The notes under the pieces were generated by a model. It was given only the letters and a program-made list of their open reading frames with translations, was not told the DNA's origin and did not search any database. A program made the translations under genes and the position numbers. Shown one piece after another: positions 1-11,485 of a stretch of 64,000 nt of DNA. Position 1 is the first letter of the stretch. Each line of letters begins with the position of its first letter. The stretch comes from Marisa cornuarietis (Eukaryota > Mollusca > Gastropoda > Architaenioglossa > Ampullariidae). The stretch spans positions 2,418,001 to 2,482,000 of the forward strand of contig SMMW01000622.1 of assembly GCA_004794655.1 (NCBI GenBank), in the 5' to 3' direction.

Positions 1-2949
1 TCACCAGTTGTCGAAGCAGGATGATAGGTCTAGTGTCTGTCAGGTTAAGGAAAATACAACTGCTTTCAGTGTCAGTCAAATTTATGGAAATACAACTGCT
101 TTCAAATTCCGAGAAAAGCCCGACTATGCTGAGATAGCGTTGGTAATGTACCAGCATATTGTTTTTCGCTGCTCTCTTTTTCTCTTTCTCATTCTCTATT
201 ACAGTTTTGTAAAAATTTCTTGTGACATTCACACCGACAGCAGCTCACAAACTCACTTTGAGAGTAAAGGGAGAACACTTACCTTTGAGTGGAATGACTA
301 TCAAAAACGCACAAAAAGCAACAGCCGCTGAAAATGAATAGGAATTGTCGTTTAACCAAAAGATGAAGAGGTAGAATGACTGAAGAGAAACAGAAAAAAG
401 CAGCTGATGTTTTTTATTCGCAAATAACACACGTTACCTTTAGACACGCGTGTAAATTCCTCATAAAATTAGGCAATATTTAGATGTGTTAATATTTCTA
501 CTGAAAGAACGAAGATGAACAATTATAACTGACTGAACAGATTTTATTCCTTGTTCGTTTTGCATTTTTCGTCTAGCAAAGAATAGTCTCCCGAAAAAAT
601 GTCTACATTTCTACTTACACACAATAACCTGCTTCTTTACTTTCATCTTTCAAGTGACTGATTCCCTCAAACTTTAACAGCGTATGACGTAGGGCAGAGG
701 TGAAATAGCGGCCTGCACAATCAGGAGCTGATTTATGCTCTCTCGGAAGAAATCGATGGGAACATATGGACAAACAAGGCAATGCATGTATTGTGAAAAA
801 AAACATCGTTATCAGATGGCAGCCAATGAAAAAAAAAGTGAACTCACGTCTTAACAATCCTGACGTTCGGTTTTTTAGCGGCGACAGCTCGCTGTTCTTT
901 CTCTGCTTGTGTCATCTGTTTACAGGGCTAGCTGCCTTGCCGTGATATAGCCTTAGTTGCTTTCTCAGCGTTGTCACGACCACCGTGTATCAGTCTCTCA
1001 ATCCTTTCAATACATACACGGAGCCTGACAAATACGTGTTCTTTCACACAAATTAAAAGAAAAGAATGATTTGCCTAACGAATCTATCTGCTTTACTAAG
1101 TATGAATAAAAGAAGAAAACAAGAAAAATACACAAATGAAAAGTCAGTTTAAAAAAAAACGATTCCTACATCCAGATTACCTTGAAATAATACAATCCCT
1201 ACCCTTTGAATCCTGCCTTTCTGAATATCTAAAAGAATACCTACTCAACTAATCGATCTATATACTCCTAAACGCCCTACTCAAACGCTCTACTCAACAA
1301 ATTCTTCTTTTAATTCATACCCTACTTGTCTTTCCGTCCTAAACCTCTTCCTTCTCCTACCTGACTACCGACTGCTTGCTTGCGCTTTGTCTCTCTCACG
1401 TCATTTCCTTCACTTTTTTACATCACCCATACACGTCTTCCGAACAACTGACGTCTTTCACGCTCTTTCGTTCTTACACATTAATCCTTATAAAATTTAA
1501 GCTTAATCAAACGATACCGCAAATAACAATGATACCTGGCAAGCGTAAAATACCAATCATCTCTCCTCTTAGGGAGCAATCATATTCAATGTCAAAAAAG
1601 GAATTTAATTAAGTTTAGCCAACCGGTGTCTGCGTGAGAAAAAAAGTTTTTTCTTGCTAAACTTTTAAAATACATTTTAAAAACATTTGTTAAATGGTTT
1701 GATAAAGTTTGTATGGAAACATCACTAAAACGTTACTTCAATGGGCATGATACACATTTCATAAACATTTTCTGCCAACATTATTCAAACATTTCACGAG
1801 AGCATTCTATAAAATGTTCACAATGCTATCTGGGAAAGGCCTGACATCTACTCTAGGAGAGGCCCCGTATCGTGGACGACACCAAAATCAAACAGCAGCT
1901 TTAATGTTCTCACGATATGTCTGCAGCCGCTCAGAAAAATGAGGATTTTACAAGGTCCTGTGGGTTTTAAGTTAAAACCACCTTTTCCCTGCCCTTCCTT
2001 GGCCAGTCTTGATAATCTGATGAGACTATCTTTTAAAGGTTAGCAGGAGCGGTAAGCAAAAATCGCTGGAAATAAAGCACAAAGTATCATAAAAACATGT
2101 TCAGGTGGTATTTCATTATAAAGAGGCATGAAAGATTTTATATTAATATTTTTCTCTTAAGCACACCTGGATTTGTCGAGAAAACAGGAAGTGACGAAAC
2201 GAATGTATTTCTAAAAATAGCCCCGTTTGCACTAGCTGAAGTAGAAGAGAAAAGATGCAATTCTCGGTAAAAGAAAACTGACCAGGACACATTGTGCTGT
2301 TGCTGAATGTTCTCTTCGACACTCAGATGAAGTTTGTACTCATGAAGGAAATCCTAAAGATAATGACAGCAAACGCCAGTGTTTTAACTTTGTTCAGAGA
2401 TGTGTAGGTCTCTGCTTTGTTCAAACGTGCCGTGCAAACTTCGTCCCCACACCGCACTCAAGAATTTTCTCAAAACATTTCAAAATCGATTGTTATCCAG
2501 TCGCTTATAAAAGACAAGAAAGTCTTAGACTTTCAATAAAACAAAGAAATCTTATTCATACAGCAGTGCTTACTATACAAAAGCACGAGATGTTAAAACC
2601 AACTACGACTGCTGGTAGATCAAGCACTAGATATGCAACATCGACGGTTTCTACACCGTTTTGTCTACAAGTAACATTGTGTGACAGTCACAAACATCAT
2701 TACCAGTTGTATCTTTATCAGCATAATGCTCTAAACAACTGACAGTGTGAGGTCATCATTGATATGCGTGATCGAAACAGCTTAAAAAAGGAAAAGAAAA
2801 GAATTGAGGGTGATAAACATATTATATGGAGCTTCAACGGGAACACGATCGAGTATCAGTAAGTAAATAAAAGATTTTGCATGCAGCTAAATAAGAAAAA
2901 AAAATGTCTTTTCATCGAAAAACTATCATTATATTTTTAATTGTAAAAG
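1..2949. other. No gene seen
   Basis: AT-rich. A stretch at about 1650-1840 is dense in aacattt/aaaatgtt and ends in gctatctggg, which could be an old MITE but has no proven inverted ends. The open frames here are short and show no protein signature. Confidence 0.5.
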
Positions 2950-3094
2950 ATCCTTATCAGCAGTCAGTTGTAACTATTGTTGCCCATTAAATGTTGATCT
3001 GATTGACTTACCACCACTACTACACCTAAGCACCAAACAAGGTACAAATGGTGGGAAAAAGAAATGTGACCTAAATTTTCATGAGAATTTTTCT

Positions 3095-3840
3095 TTGTCA
3101 AAGAGTGGGGGACTTTCAATAGAAACGAAAATTGTGACAAGTATATGTGTTGGTCACCTAAATGTGCAGTCAGTCTGCAACAAGGCTGTGGACATTCATG
3201 ATTTAGTGTTGGAAAATGACTTTGATGCATTTTTCTTGTCAGAGACATGGTTAAAGGAGAGTGGCGATGAACCAGTAATCAAAGACCTTACACCACAGGG
3301 CTATACCTTTGCACATAATCCCAGGAGTGGTAGGAGTGGAGGTGGAGTTGGTGTCTTATTATAAACTACATCTGAAGTTTACAGTGTTGAAGAGACAAAC
3401 ACAGTATAGGTCCTTTGAGTACATAACAGCAAGACTGACATTAGCCAAGCAGACATTAGAGATCATTTGTTTATATAGACCTACTCCATCTAAAAAGAAT
3501 CAGCTTTCAGATTCTCTGTTTCATGAGGAATTTACTGTGCTGCTGGACAGTTTACTCACAAAAGAGAAGCTTCTTATTTTGGGGGATGTAAATTTTCATT
3601 TTGATAGACCTCAAGATAGTGATGTGAAGCGGTTGATTGAGCCTTTAGATAGCCGTGGTCTTTGACAGCTGATTGAAAAACCAACTCATAGACTTGGACA
3701 CATTCTTGACTGGGTTATCACTCGTGCGCCATCAGAGTCACTGGTCAAGTCAGCTGTTGTCGAGGATTTTTTGATTTCAGACCATTTTGTGCAGTCCTTG
3801 GTGACTGATCTCTCTCGACCAAGGCGTAAAAAAGATATCT
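3095..3840 (+). pseudogene. L2 LINE endonuclease domain remnant
   Basis: This is the exonuclease-endonuclease-phosphatase type domain that nicks target DNA for retrotransposition. The first frame (3095-3364) carries HLNVQSVCNK and FLSETWLK. A frame change near 3360 leads to the second frame (to 3665) with IICLYRP and LGDVNFHFDRP. After a TGA at 3663-3665 the same frame goes on with GHILDWVITR and an SDH motif (ISDHF at about 3776-3790), which is the catalytic end of such domains. The domain therefore kept its motifs but lost its frame. Confidence 0.75.
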
Positions 3841-4585
3841 GTTTTGTGTAGAAATTTGAAGAAGATTGACCTGAACACTTTCAGAGAAAACCTGCTTCAG
3901 TCAAATTTGTTATTAGTTCCTCCCACAGATGTTGATGAGTTAGCAGAGTTATATAATCAGACTTTATTAGGGCTGCTTGATAAGCATGCTCCTGCAGTTA
4001 GCAAAATTATTGTAGACAGACCAGATTGTACGTGGTTTTGTGAGGGGGTGCCAAGAAACAGAGACAGCTGGCAGAGAAAAAGTGGGGGAAGACCAAACTT
4101 GAGATTGACAGACAGTTGTATAAGTTAGCCAGAAATAAATATGTGTGTGCTGTAAAAAAGGCTAAATCGTTATTTGTGCAGGAGCTGCTAGATGCTGCGA
4201 GTGGAAATCGCAGAAAGACTTTTGACATTGTGAACAGCTTGCTGGGTAAGAACGGAACTAGTCCAGTTCTTCCTGAGGTGGATAACAAGTCAGCTGCTGA
4301 TCAGCTGTCTTCCTTCTTTGTTAATAAGATAAAGGAAATTAGTGCTGGACTTGAGAGTGCAGCTTGTGAGTTGCCAGAGTGTGAGGAAGACTATTCTGTG
4401 CCATTTGCTGGTGTTCCGCTGACTTCTTTCACGTCTATTGATGAGAGTTACTTGAGGAAACTTGTAGCAAGATCAACAAAAACTTCATGTGCTGTGGATC
4501 CTGTACCAACTAAATTTATTATTCAACTTCTGGACATTCTATTTCCTGTCATTTTGGACATTATTAATGCCAGTTTGAGAGCAGG

Positions 4586-5979
4586 TTGTGTTTTAAACAG
4601 GCCGTTGTGAAGCCCTTGTTGAAAAAGGCAAACATGGATCCCTCTGACTGTAAAAACTATCGTCCAGTGTCAAATTTATCATATATTTCCAAGTTACTTG
4701 AGAGGGTGGTCGCAGAGCAGCTTATGACCCATTTTATTACTTATGGCTGCCTAGATAAATTTCAGTCAGCGTATCGTCCTGGCTTCAGCACAGAAACTGC
4801 TCTTCTTCGTGTGACCAATGACATTCTTTGTAGTGTCAACTCTGGCAACTTAGTGCTTTTAGTATTACTTGACCTGAGTAGTGCGTTTGACACCATCAAC
4901 CACCGCCTGCTGCTCCAGAGACTGTCGTCAGAGGCTGGTATCCAGGGCGCTGCGCTGCAGTGGATTGACTCCTATCTTGCCGAGAGATCTCAGAGAATGA
5001 TTGTCGGCTCTGCAAGCTCTGAGGCAGTTCCTCTGGTGTGTGGCGTACCACAGGGATCCGTTCTGGGTCCATTATTATTTTCGGTATATACATACTTCAC
5101 AGCTTGGACGGGTCATTGAACGCTTTCAGATGGGACGTCACTTCTTTGCGGACGATACACAGATTCTGAACAGTTTTCCTCCAGACCCAGCAGTGGCTAG
5201 GAATGCGCTTCAACGACTTGAATCTTGTTGTGTTGCGGTGAAGTTCTGGATGACCAGGAACCGTCTTAAACTCAACGACGACAAGACAGAAGCGTTACTG
5301 TGCGGCCCCAAGGCCAGAAGGGAGCAGATCGGCATTAGTGCCGTGCAGGTCGGTGACGCCTCCATAGCCTTTGCTGACTGTGTGCGGGACCTACGGCTGT
5401 TTATTGATGCAGAGCTCTCCATGTGTAACCATATGTGAGTTCTGTTGTGGCAAAATCCTACTAATTTTTTTAGGACTTTAGGTAGACTACGGCCCATGCT
5501 GACTCGAGCTGCTGCCAACTCACTTGCTGTGGCTACCATCATATCAAGATTAGACTACTGTAATACTGCATTGTGGGGTATACCTGCTACGCAGTTGGAT
5601 CGACTCCAAAGAGTTCAAAACAGCCGCCAGAAATGTCACACGGGCAAAGTCGTCCACTGAGCACATCACCCCTATCCTACAGAGCCTTCACTGGCTCCCA
5701 TTGAACATGCGCATTGACCACAAAGTGCTTTCGATTGCACAGTCCTGCATGTTTAAAACTGCTCCTGACTATTTGCAGGAGATTGTTTCTCCTTACCAGC
5801 CGTCACGTAGCCTGCGCTCTGGCTCCCAGTCACGCTTCTGTCTCCCTGCAGTGGAAGACACAAACAAGAAGCGCACTGGAGCCAGGGCCTTCAAAAACGC
5901 GGCACCTAAACTGTGGAACGCTCTGCCATCGTCACTAGCAACCAAGAAACACTTCTGTCTTTATTTTTTACTTTCCTAG
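4586..5979 (+). pseudogene. L2 LINE reverse transcriptase remnant
   Basis: The reverse transcriptase core is open from 4586 to about 5090 (NYRPVSNLS, SAFDTINH, GVPQGSVLGPLLF), then shifts frame to continue with FADDTQIL and LKLNDDKTE to 5438. A stop there is followed in the same frame by SRLDYCNTALWG (to about 5640). A final shift gives the C-terminal region from 5701 to 5979. Both catalytic aspartates of FADD are present. The linker between endonuclease and polymerase lies at 3844-4610 in two frames. Confidence 0.8.
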
Positions 5980-6088
5980 TGTTTTATCTATTTATTTACT
6001 TTATTTTTTTCTGATATTTTTTTATTTATTTTGTTTTTGCTGCGCAATGAGCATTCTTCTGACTGGATACCTGCGCATTACAAATGGA

Positions 6089-6158
<70 letters not shown>
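6089..6158 (+). repeat. (ATC)n microsatellite, tail of the L2 LINE
   Basis: About 23 uninterrupted trinucleotide units directly follow the LINE 3' end. Confidence 0.95.
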
Positions 6159-7027
6159 TGTTGAATGAATTCAGTTTGGACCATTTAATTATTTTTTAAC
6201 TTCATTCAAAGTTTCTAAATAAAGTTTCAATCTGTAGGGCTGTATTCCAAATTCTGCTGTTTCATTTTTTTGGGCAAAAAAATCGCTTCTTGAACACGAC
6301 ATCCTGAGCGATGTTTCTTCATTTGACTTGAAGATATCCACACTCGATGTTACAAATACTTTGATCGAGTAAGAGAACCTCCAGTACAGGAGAGTACTTT
6401 TTCCCGCCTTCCTAGTGACAGGTGAGAATGCCGATGTTTGAAGGCTTATATCTTTAAAATTAAGCATACTTATGTACTCGTATTTTGGGAATTACTATTT
6501 TAAAACGAATTAAACCCGACCATAAAAAATAATGTTGCGGCTTGACCTTTAAGTGGTAGAGATTTATCTCTACCCTTTTCCACTAAGCTACCCCACTTAG
6601 GTCCTTTTAATCTTTCTCTCCTTTCTCCTGCTCTTCTTACAGACAGCTGTCAAGTAACACCACACCGACAACTTAGTTGTTGAAGTAGAAATCTGGTTTT
6701 CTTCACCTTCTTTGTCCTGTCCTGCTAATCTGATCTAACTGGTCATTAACTGTGACAGATTTATTGATACTCTCTCCCACTACACCATGCCCTGGCACCT
6801 CGGCTAGTACTTTCAACCATTCTCTCCTCTCTTTTTCATCATACAGAAGAATAATCAAGTAAAATCGCACTGACCACGTTTGTTTGTTCCTTTAAGGTAG
6901 TAGAAAAGTCATTTCCTACAAGGACTCAAGTAGTATATATAGGTGCTTTTCATCCCTCATGGGGTGTTGAAGGGGTGCATCACGTGAGGGGTGCCGGAAG
7001 AGGTGCGTCACGTGTGGTAATGGCCCC
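6159..7027. other. No gene seen
   Basis: AT-rich spacer between the L2 LINE and the polymerase element. The left inverted repeat may extend into 6960-7027. Confidence 0.5.
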
Positions 7028-7226
7028 CATCCGGCGAAAGTGGATCCGCCCCATCCGGTGGAAGTGAGTGGTGTCCCGAGAGTAGCGCGCCCCATGCCCG
7101 AGTAGTCTCCACCTTGTCGAGAGTACCGCGCCCCTTGTACGAGTGGTCACCACTTTGGTATAGAGAGTAGTCTGCCGCCCTTGGTACACGTAGTGCTTTC
7201 CAGCCATGACCAGAGTAGCGCCCCTC
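7028..7226. repeat. Left terminal inverted repeat of the polymerase element
   Basis: About 199 bp, pairing in inverted orientation with 9751-9935. It is itself built of recurring blocks such as accact, actactc and the GC-rich gcgccccat motif. It may extend outward toward 6960. Confidence 0.85.
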
Positions 7227-7390
7227 TTTGCACGCGTGGCCACCACTTTGGCCTAAATTCGTAAAACCCAGGCACGTGGTCAAATAGAAGAGGATGCACT
7301 TTTAATGCCGTTACCTGCCGACGTCGAAGAGGTGTATCGCAGAAATGAGAGTGCAGTGATAACGCATAAACGCTGTGGAAAACAGCAATC

Positions 7391-9254
7391 TTGTTTTACC
7401 TATTTCAAAATAATCGTTTTAAAATAAATTTTTCCCATTCTTTTTTATTAAGACATCCCGAGACTAACGAATTGACACTTTTTCATGCCTCGGTTAACAA
7501 CTGGAGAGTGCTCGAACGACCCGCCTCATTTCGAACAAACATTTTGGATTTTATAAAAGAAATTCAAGATCAGGACGCGTTGGAGCACGCTCAGAACGAA
7601 TGGCCCGATACTAAAGTTGTGGTGGAAGCAATAATGGCCACCTCGTTTTACGTTTACCCCATCGGCGACTTTCCTATCGGTTGCTGTACGGACGACCCTT
7701 TACCCGAATATCTACAAACAAATCCAAACCTCAACAAGCTGCATTATCGTGACAATCTCTGGTTTTTTAGAGCCCTCGCGTTACACCATGGCGCTAATGT
7801 ACACGCGTTACAAAAACCGACGCGAGAGTTGCTAAATCGATGGATGCACATCAGTTCAAAGTTCGTCTCTGCTTCTTCTTTTCCGACTTTCCAGGAGTCA
7901 CCCTGAGAGATCTCCCGGCCTTGGAAGACATTTTAAAAGTTAATGTCGATGTTTTTCAATTTGACGAGACCGAGGCCCCACCCATTCTCGTCCCTCTGCA
8001 ACAGGCGCATAGAAATACGCAGACACGCTCCGCCTTTTACATTACAAATAACACTTCATGCACATCATCGACATCGACAAACTCACGCACGCCTTTAAAT
8101 GTCCAAAATGCAGTAAGCTCTGGAAAAAAACTGTGGCTTATGGAGCGACACAAAAAAACATGTCATGGCGATCAAGTTAAAGAAATGTATCAAGGCGGTG
8201 TCTATCTGTGTACTCCATCCGTCATGGAAAGCTTAGAAGCCCACGTGTTTCCTGTCGATACGGAGTTTGTTTTTCCGTACAGAGCTACAATCGACTTTGA
8301 AGTGTATTTTGCACACGCTACGTTGCCTTGTCCGTGTCGATAGCCAGTAACATGCCGGGTTTTGAATCGTCCGTTTGTTTCGTCACCGACAGTGACTCGC
8401 AAGACTTGATCGATCGCATCACGGACTTGTATTACTGGACTGCTTGCAGACGATTTTTTTTCAGTGAAGTCATAAAACGAGTTTGGTTACGAAATAGCTT
8501 CCGGTTTATTCACATTCATTGTTAAGGCTCGCCGAGACTAACAGCGGAGAACTTCGCAAGAGGCTCAGCGTTGGTCTCGGCAGACAGACAGCAGTCCACC
8601 TATACACGTCCGTGATCGCATGGTCGATCATATCGAAAAAAATTCGGACCGTTCTTACCTCGCGTTTCAATTTCACGATTGTCTTTTCCACGGCCACGAA
8701 AACTGCCCCCTCATCAACGTGTTTAACCAAAAACCACTCGTCCAGAAACTGAACTGACGGAAGACTTGTACAAGGTTAAAATGGCCAAAATGAAAATCAA
8801 CTGGGGTCTTCCCTTGGAAATTGGCTATTTCGTATACCAGTACGCAAAACTTAGAATGCTTCAGTTTTTTTATTACGACTGCGTTGACAAATACGTAGAT
8901 CGCAGCAATTTTCAGCTCTGCGAAACGGATACGAATTCGCTCTATATGGTTTTGGCTGCGCCTCGCTTCGAAGACGCCGTCCGTCCAGAGTTAAAAAATG
9001 AATTTTTCGAAAAGTACACTCTGTGGTTCCCAGGCCAAGCTTACGACAAGCATCAACAACACTTTGTTCACAGCAAAACACGCAACCAACCCTGTGACCC
9101 CTCTCCCTGTCCCGACTGTCTCCAACGCATTCGCGACGACAAGCGCACGGCGGGTTTGTTTAAAACAGAGTACACAGGCGATGGCATCGTGGCTCTCTGC
9201 AGCAAAACTTACATTTGTTTCGGCCACACGCAAAAACACAGCACCAAGGGGTGA
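7391..9254 (+). pseudogene. Protein-primed family B DNA polymerase, broken, catalytic residue lost
   Basis: An intact protein of this kind would copy the element's own DNA. Fragments appear in order. The N-terminal region (7391-7906) has DNLWFFRALALHHG. A CPKC zinc motif lies at about 8098-8110 and RHKKTC at about 8145-8160. A TIDFE motif, the likely exonuclease I site, is at about 8287-8301, and NMPGFESSVCFV follows near 8350. A FHDCLFHGHENC segment lies at about 8670-8705. The palm region (8766-9254) has KLRMLQFFYYD and ETDTNSLYM. The usual polymerase motif C is DTD. Here the second Asp codon is AAT (Asn) at 8934-8936, so the active site is lost. At least four frame changes separate the pieces. 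Assignment to the DNA_pol_B_2-like group rests on motif order remembered from invertebrate genomes. Confidence 0.7.
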
Positions 9255-9750
9255 CAACAGTTCCGTTAGACATTTAAAAAAAAAAATTGGCGCTCGACTG
9301 CTTACTCTAGGTTACTTTTTTTTCGGTCCGCTATTCCTCTTCGCAAAACAAAAAATGCGTTAAAAGTTTCGTTTTTCTTTCTATACGTGCCAACCATATT
9401 TTTGCCAGTCAAACAGAGCCCTGCCTCCTCGCGACGACTGGAGGACAAAGTTTATTAGAGTATGACAGACTTTTTGCTATCTCACGAGCCTTGGTCTTGT
9501 TAGTACTTTTCTAAGCTTTGACGAAACGGACTCTTTGTTTGTTCGTTCGTTTGTTTACCAGCTTTTTAACGATTTTGCTGTTGCAGGTGATCCAAGACGG
9601 GCGACACGCAGAAGTGGTTCTTAAATAATAATAAACAAAAACAATGTCCCCACACCAGTCCCTTACCATCAACTCTGCCTTTTCAACACGCTATATTAGC
9701 GCATACATGACAAAACAGACTTGGGATATCAAGAGTGGAAGGCGGGGGGG
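9255..9750. other. Non-coding right interior of the polymerase element
   Basis: No open frame or motif is recognised between the last polymerase piece and the right inverted repeat. It is AT-rich with T-runs. Confidence 0.5.
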
Positions 9751-9935
9751 GGGGCGCTACTCTGGTCATGGTTTGAGGGGGGACTACGCGTACCACTCAC
9801 AGCAGACTACTCTCTAGGCCAAAGCGGTGACCACTCGTACAAGGGGCGTGGTACTCTCGACAAGGTGGAGACTACTCTCGACAAGGTGACACCACTCACT
9901 TCCACGGATGGGGCGGGTCACACTTCCGCCGGATG
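9751..9935. repeat. Right terminal inverted repeat of the polymerase element
   Basis: About 185 bp, the inverted partner of 7028-7226. It holds a local duplication of actactctcgacaaggtg absent from the left copy. A G-run at 9743-9754 marks its inner edge. Confidence 0.85.
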
Positions 9936-10035
9936 TTCGAGGTGACACTGTAAACAGTCGTTTTGCTCCTGGAGGTGAGGCTGCGTGTTTTCACTTGATA
10001 CCCACGATGTAACATTGGGATCTTGCTGATTAATA

Positions 10036-10318
10036 CACAGGTCATTATGTGAAAATTCTAATACGACCGCATGATGTTGAGTTTTCTGTCAACACAAACT
10101 TTTCTCTTCGTATCGCTTACAACCACAATTTTTGTCTTTCTAGATTTTAGACATTTATCATCTGGAAAGCTAATAATACTATTTTCCCTGCCTTTTATTA
10201 CTTTACTGTTCCCACAATTTATAACACAACAGGGATCGTTTACACTCATCTCTGTATGTTCACATGTCTTAGTAACAGCATCTGAATTGCTAACTGACTG
10301 ACCCCCCTCATCCGCCAT
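10036..10318 (-). pseudogene. THAP-type zinc-finger remnant
   Basis: On the minus strand the frame from 10318 reads a 20-odd residue leader, then PCCVINCGNSKV and IISFPDD, matching the start of a THAP DNA-binding domain (C-x(2-4)-C, then FP). A shift of one base then continues as ERQKLWL, a TAA stop, AIRREKFVLTENS and SCGRIRIF, matching the RxxW...AIRRE...C..F part of the same domain. THAP domains occur in P-element-type transposases and host regulators. It lies about 100 bp outside the right inverted repeat and is read towards it. Whether it belonged to that element or to another transposon is unknown. Confidence 0.6.
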
Positions 10319-11208
10319 ACCACAGACTGACTTGTCCTGTAGGATTTAAAGTTCAGTGAACTGTTGTCATATTGTCAAACGAGAAAAGTAAAAGAGTTGA
10401 CATTGAGTCACGTGTCTAGTCACTGGTTATATAGCCACATAAAACCATCTTTTCTCTGTCTTGCAAACATCTTTCGCTTCCATAACAACAACAACAACAA
10501 CAACAACAACAACCAAAAAAAAAGAATTCAGTTAACTGTGTCAGTAAAATTGTTTACTTCATCTTCTGCGAGAATCTCAGTCATACACAACTCACACGAA
10601 CTTTTCGTGGTCAGGCTCTGAGCATTGTCTAGAGTTAAAACAGCAAGAATATTGTAGTCAGCCTCCTGGGTATTCACCACCCACCGAGTACATCAGGAAG
10701 GTCTGCATTCATCACAATGCTCACCAGCAATTTGTTTGTGTGACAACTTGATTATTATGTACAACCGTATTCAACATTTACCTTTGCTTACAGTTACGTC
10801 AAGGTCATCCATATTGTTTGTCAGACATCATGCTTGACCGAAGCTATAAATAGTGTCAATGTCAGCCAGAGGCCGTTTTGATTGTCATGCAAATATTATT
10901 TTACATAAGCGTTGGTTATTTAAACGCCTGACCACCCTTAATCTTCTTTCATCTTTGTTTTCGTTAGAATCTGTATCAGTGGACGCTGAGGCGTTGTTCG
11001 GAACGTGCTGATAGTTATTGTTATCGAGTGGCCACGATGATTAATGACTTCATAATATTTACAATCACACGCTCATTGATGTCACATGTAAAGAGTCATT
11101 CTGTAAACCATTTTCTGCAAATCATTTTCCATGGGTCGTAGTTATGAAGCGAGAGTATGTCGTTTCCCCAGAGAAAAATTCAGGGACACAAAAAGCGTCT
11201 TGTTTTCG
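10319..11208. other. No gene seen
   Basis: Apart from the (CAA)n run I recognise nothing here. Confidence 0.5.
10484..10513 (+). repeat. (CAA)n microsatellite
   Basis: Ten units. Confidence 0.95.
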
Positions 11209-11244
11209 TAGTCCAGCTGCTCAATCTTAGGTGAACTGTCAATG

Positions 11245-11286
<42 letters not shown>

Positions 11287-11485
11287 TGTTGTAGTTGCAT
11301 ACATGATTATCCTTGATGTAAGTTTTTTTCCTAAGATATATATATATATATGAGATATGATTGTTACTTGCCCACTTCTTTTATCATTTTTCATTTTTTA
11401 AATGTTGAACTAGAGCACATTCCCTTATTCAATTGCCCACTGGGACAAATAAAGTTGGTCATTGTCATTGTCATTGTCGTTACAA
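11209..11485 (+). mobile_element. Rex1-like LINE, short 3' end copy
   Basis: The block from gtccagctgctcaatcttag to the (TCATTG)n-type tail matches 57350-57590 step by step: the end of the coding region, a (TG)n run, tgatgttgta, a TA-rich stretch, gttgaactagagca, gcccactgggacaaataaag and ttggtcattgtcattg. It is a heavily 5'-truncated copy of the same family, as expected of target-primed reverse transcription. Confidence 0.82.

Larger units (their letters stand above)
2950..6158 (+). mobile_element. L2-type LINE (non-LTR retrotransposon), nearly full length, inactive
   Basis: Protein-level traces run in order along the plus strand. An endonuclease begins near 3140 with HLNVQSVCNK, then FLSETWL, LGDVNFHFDRP and GHILDWVITR. 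A reverse transcriptase follows with NYRPVSNLS, LDLSSAFDTINHRLL (motif A), GVPQGSVLGPLLF (motif B) and FADDTQIL (motif C). The end region has RLDYCNTALWG, LHWLPLNMRIDHKVL and LWNALPSSL. HWLP...RIDHKVL and the RAFKNAAPKLWN ending are what I know from L2-clade elements. The element ends in a (ATC)n run at 6089-6158, a common type of L2-like tail. Frame changes near 3365, 4100, 4600, 5090 and 5650 and in-frame stops at 3663 and 5436 make it dead. The 5' edge is uncertain. Confidence 0.85.
7028..9935. mobile_element. Decayed element with long inverted repeats and family B DNA polymerase (Maverick/Polinton-like)
   Basis: The reverse complement of 7028-7226 matches 9751-9935 closely: both contain, in the same order, ggggcgctactctggtcatg, agcagactactctcta-like, tggtgaccactcgtacaagg, ctcgacaaggtggagactac and a cggatggggcgg-like block. 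These long terminal inverted repeats flank about 2.5 kb carrying pieces of one protein-primed type DNA polymerase in several frames, all on the plus strand. Long inverted repeats plus such a polymerase are typical of Maverick/Polinton elements and relatives. The element is far shorter than a complete Polinton (usually 15-20 kb). No integrase, packaging ATPase or capsid gene is seen, so it is an internally deleted remnant or a different, smaller family. No target-site duplication could be settled. Confidence 0.72.

Noticed and set aside
1376..1612. 78-codon open frame
   Set aside because: AT-rich low-information sequence, no motif, no splice context.
6980..7283. Minus-strand open frames in the left inverted repeat
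   Set aside because: They arise from the repeat's own block structure, and the matching right repeat does not preserve them as a protein.
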